This document shows, piece by piece, positions 37,972 through 39,037 of a stretch of 39,037 nt of DNA. The stretch covers positions 1-39,037 of the IMG/VR virus record IMGVR_UViG_3300033991_000232; one strand, given 5' to 3'. Origin of the DNA: a virus. A model generated the notes under the pieces. It saw only the letters and a list, made by a program, of their open reading frames with translations. It made no database searches and was not told the DNA's origin. The position numbers and the translations under genes are program-made. Positions within the stretch are counted from its first letter, which is position 1; the number at the start of each line of letters is the position of its first letter.

Positions 37972-39037
37972 CGCCCGCGCACCTCGCTTAGCGCCTTGCC
38001 CAGGTAATCGCCCTCGCTGACGACGATCCCGTGAAGGTCGCGGCAACCATTGACCCGGCCCCAAGGTACCTCGAGGGGCCGCTGACACACCAGACTATCC
38101 CGCACCGTAGACCACACCACCACCCACTCACCAGACGCCAACAGCACAGGCCGCGTGTAGCACCGGCAGCCGGGATGCGCCGGTGCCTTGAACGCCGTCT
38201 TCGGCAACCCCACCGCCTGGCGCACCAGATCGTTGGCCTCGTCATACGCCCGCGTGACCTCGGTCGCGGCGATGAGACTTGCCCGCCCCTTGCCGTATGT
38301 CGGCGCAAGCGCCTTCACCAGGTCAGGCAGCGCCCCCCCCGTCTCCACCCACGTGGCCACCGTCTCCCGCGTGGCCACCCGCGTGGTCTCGGTGATTCCC
38401 TTGATGAGCTTCCCGACATATTCCCGCGCCCAGCGCGCCGCATCCGCGTTTACGAGCGCCCAGTCCGCCCCCCCCGCGAATGCGGCCATCGCTTCCTCAA
38501 TCACCGTCACCGACAGGCCTGTCACATGCTTGAGCACCTGCGCCAAAAGCACCTGCTTGAGTGCCTCCTGCTCAGCCGCCCAGAACGCCGCATCCGTCCA
38601 ATCACCCTGCGCCCGTATCAAAGCCAAGATGCGCTCCTGTTGCTCTTTCAGAAATGCCCGCATCTTGCCCGCGATCTCGGCCTCAATCGCCGCCCGCTCT
38701 GCGTCGTGCCCACCCTCGGCCAATTCCGCCAGCTCGGGCTCTGCTCCCCCGCTCCCCTCCTCCCCCGCTCCCCCGCTCGCCTGCTCACCTGCTCCCCCGC
38801 TCGCCTGCTCACCTGCTCCCCCGCTCCCCTGCTCCAACACCGGCATGCCCGTGCGCCGCCTGAGCCAGTTCGTATCCTCTGGCTGCCAGTCCAGTAGGTC
38901 CTTGACCTGCTGGAGCCAGTTACCGAGCTGGCCCAACGCCGGTTTTTCCACACGACTATGAGTCACGCGCGGATACGCCTGCAGACCAGGAAAAGAGTTG
39001 TACGCCATCAGTCGCGGCACCCCGAACCGGTTGACGA
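37968..39037 (-). CDS. MuF-like head morphogenesis part of the portal-MuF fusion; runs off the right edge
   Basis: This is the 3' part of the portal gene beginning at 1223. After the portal end (LMAYNSFPGLQAYPRV) comes a GGAGEQAS octapeptide repeat linker, a charged helical region and the MuF domain (TRETVATWVETGGALPDLVK, SLIAATEVTRAYDEANDL). The zinc-type HPGCRC is at residues 619-624 of 687. In Mu the two proteins (gp29 and gp30) are separate. A MuF-type protein is carried in the head in few copies; fusion fixes it to the portal ring. Confidence 0.82.
   Translation of the reverse strand, partial: VNRFGVPRLMAYNSFPGLQAYPRVTHSRVEKPALGQLGNWLQQVKDLLDWQPEDTNWLRRRTGMPVLEQGSGGAGEQASGGAGEQASGGAGEEGSGGAEPELAELAEGGHDAERAAIEAEIAGKMRAFLKEQQERILALIRAQGDWTDAAFWAAEQEALKQVLLAQVLKHVTGLSVTVIEEAMAAFAGGADWALVNADAARWAREYVGKLIKGITETTRVATRETVATWVETGGALPDLVKALAPTYGKGRASLIAATEVTRAYDEANDLVRQAVGLPKTAFKAPAHPGCRCYTRPVLLASGEWVVVWSTVRDSLVCQRPLEVPWGRVNGCRDLHGIVVSEGDYLGKALSEVRGR
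38761..38832. repeat. 24-bp tandem repeat in the portal-MuF linker
   Basis: Units of 24 bp (GCTCCCCCGCTCGCC and the bases after it) occur about two and a half times, encoding GGAGEQAS. The contig end falls directly beside it, so the copy number may be collapsed or variable. Confidence 0.75.
38809..39037. repeat. Terminal overlap of a circular contig, right copy
   Basis: This is the second copy of bases 1-229, with A at 38936 for G at 128. See the left copy. Confidence 0.93.

Noticed and set aside
38031-38961. Plus-strand frames over the portal-MuF gene
   Set aside because: They are antisense frames; the Ser/Pro/Ala-rich runs come from the tandem repeat linker.

Overview
The window is a bacteriophage (or phage-plasmid) genome assembled as a circle. 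Bases 1-229 recur at 38809-39037 with one difference (G at 128, A at 38936), so the unit length is about 38,808 bp and the contig was cut inside a gene. The DNA is G+C rich. Promoters are of the sigma-70 type and most genes have GGAGG-like ribosome binding sites, so the host is a bacterium; nothing here names the genus. The head genes follow the phage Mu plan (DUF935-type portal, MuF protein, I-like protease/scaffold, T-like capsid protein). The tail genes (tube, two-frame chaperone, tape measure, large FN3 tip protein) suggest a siphovirus.

Almost everything is on the minus strand and reads as one long rightward-to-leftward programme on the circle. From the switch at 21.1 kb leftward come integrase and its ribbon-helix-helix partner (19.9-21.1 kb), a membrane protein, primase-helicase (16.2-18.8 kb), a repeat-rich non-coding region that may be the replication origin (15.75-16.16 kb), a D12 adenine methyltransferase, a second methyltransferase and small proteins (12.4-15.75 kb), a complex leader (12.16-12.37 kb), a ParA / ribbon-helix-helix partition pair with iterons (9.1-10.4 kb), many small accessory genes (5-9 kb), lysis genes (3.4-4.6 kb), small and large terminase (1.2-3.3 kb) and the portal. 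The portal gene runs through base 1 and continues at 38808. Head genes then run from 38 to 31 kb, tail genes from 31 to 21.8 kb.

Only two units read on the plus strand: the XRE-type repressor (21209-21562) and, next to it, a short transcription unit with a consensus promoter and terminator that encodes what looks like an initiator tRNA lacking its T arm (21639-21757). The repressor faces a consensus promoter with a perfect operator palindrome that drives the integrase side.

The most unusual material is non-coding. There is a 13-bp palindrome (TTCCGC-N-GCGGAA) repeated eight times exactly around the genome. Two arrays of a 9-mer spaced at exactly 18 bp lie just upstream of two genes. A 5' leader holds competing inverted repeats that can hide or free a ribosome binding site. 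The origin-like region carries an array of TATGGAAC repeats in both orientations. Among proteins, a caspase/CHAT-like candidate directly after the capsid gene, a methyltransferase-glycosyltransferase fusion in the tail operon, a portal-MuF fusion and an orphan IS110-type C-terminal domain deserve attention. All family assignments are from reading motifs, without any search.
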